This document shows positions 37,448 to 37,800 of a stretch of DNA of 37,800 nt, one piece after another. Under the pieces are notes generated by a model. That model worked only from the letters and a program-made list of their open reading frames with translations, was not told the origin of the DNA and did not search any database. The translations under genes and the position numbers were made by a program. Origin of the DNA: an uncultured Oscillospiraceae bacterium (lineage in GTDB: Bacteria; Bacillota; Clostridia; Oscillospirales; Ruminococcaceae). Position 1 is the first letter of the stretch. Each line of letters starts with the position of its first letter. The stretch lies in the NCBI GenBank assembly GCA_910589145.1, contig CAJUSD010000032.1, positions 1-37,800 of the forward strand, written 5' to 3'.

Positions 37448-37800
37448 ACGGTGTGGAGAGTACCACCGCTCCCACCAACGCCGGAGTTTACCATGTGACC
37501 GCCATCTTCTCCCCGGACGCCAATCACACCCTGGACCCCGGCGGCTACTCCGCCACCCTGACCATCCGCAAGGCGGGGCAGGACACCCCATGGCTGTCCT
37601 GGAAAGCAGTTCTTCTCATTCCCTGACTGTCTCCGCCATTCCTGGCGCGGAGTACAGCATTGATGGTGGGACCACTTGGCAGAGTGGCAACACCTTCAGT
37701 GGGCTGGAGGCGGATAAAAATTATACGATTCTGGTCCGCATGGCTGAGGACGAAAATCACACCGCCTCCGGCACCCGGCCCGTCTCCGGCAGGACCACCG
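37447..37800 (+). pseudogene. Host surface/repeat protein fragment interrupted by the prophage and frameshifted
   Basis: The frame from 37447 reads DGVESTTAPTNAGVYHVTAI, a beta-strand-rich Ig-like (MBG-type) repeat, up to KAGQDTP. It then stops at 37624. The continuation LESSSSHSLTVSAIPGAEYS and NTFSGLEADKNYTILVRMAE is in the frame starting near 37599. One base appears lost around the CCCC at 37586-37589. The protein is a typical secreted repeat protein of Clostridia. The prophage separates this part from the N-terminal region, so only a fragment without start is here. Confidence 0.7.

Noticed and set aside
1..37800. tRNA or rRNA genes
   Set aside because: No cloverleaf with the conserved T-loop and CCA-side features was noticed by eye on either strand.

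Overview
The window is most of an integrated temperate phage (prophage) in a Gram-positive bacterium, most likely a gut-type member of the Clostridia (Bacillota). This rests on strong AGGAGG-type ribosome sites, sigma-70 promoters of TTGACA/TATAAT type, Clostridia-style phage early genes, and a GC-rich host surface-protein gene with Ig-like repeats at the right edge. No rRNA, tRNA or CRISPR was seen. The left end of the prophage, with tail fibres and lysis genes, lies outside the window. The right end is the integrase at 36064-37410 and the host junction just after it.

Layout. (1) 1-20667, almost all minus strand: the late structural operon, read right to left. Its order is small terminase proteins, large terminase (lambda gpA type), gpW/DUF6148-like connector, portal (gpB), ClpP-type protease plus scaffold (gpC/Nu3), decoration protein (gpD), capsid (gpE), FII-, Z- and U-like connectors, contractile-tail sheath, tube, tail chaperones with a -1 frameshift, tape measure, LysM protein and hub. 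It is a lambda-like head joined to a myovirus tail. Three accessory cassettes with their own promoters sit inside it: a RelE-like toxin-antitoxin pair (1777-2382), a YafQ/DinJ-like pair (9329-9934), and a DUF4065 (Panacea/SocA-like) gene plus a membrane protein (14214-15684). (2) 20668-21702: a GC-rich stretch without a convincing gene, a candidate packaging (cos) region. (3) 21703-24823: small ribbon-helix-helix regulators, an ORF6N antirepressor, several promoters and palindromic operators, and an ArpU-like late regulator. (4) 24840-30163: a plasmid-like module with ParA, ParB and an HUH rolling-circle-type Rep. The Rep leader carries a probable antisense RNA, and the module has its own XRE repressor with three matching operator sites. 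(5) 30102-33037: a run of small early genes, partly duplicated. (6) 33093-35909: the main lysogeny switch (cI-like XRE repressor, divergent consensus promoters) and lysogenic cargo (lipoprotein, two Uma2-family proteins). (7) 36064-37410: large serine recombinase, followed by the host junction and an interrupted, frameshifted host repeat protein.

Two cross-cutting observations matter for interpretation. Several genes (RelE toxin, tape measure, protease/scaffold, FII-like connector, a small early gene, the host gene) are each broken by what looks like loss of one base in or near a homopolymer. This may be systematic sequence error, decay or, at a few sites, programmed frameshifting. Separately, the sheath gene is broken by an exact 10-bp tandem duplication. 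At the left edge the hub gene runs into a dense nested stem-loop element that looks like the end of an inserted element or structured RNA. All family calls come from reading the protein sequences by eye; no database search was run.
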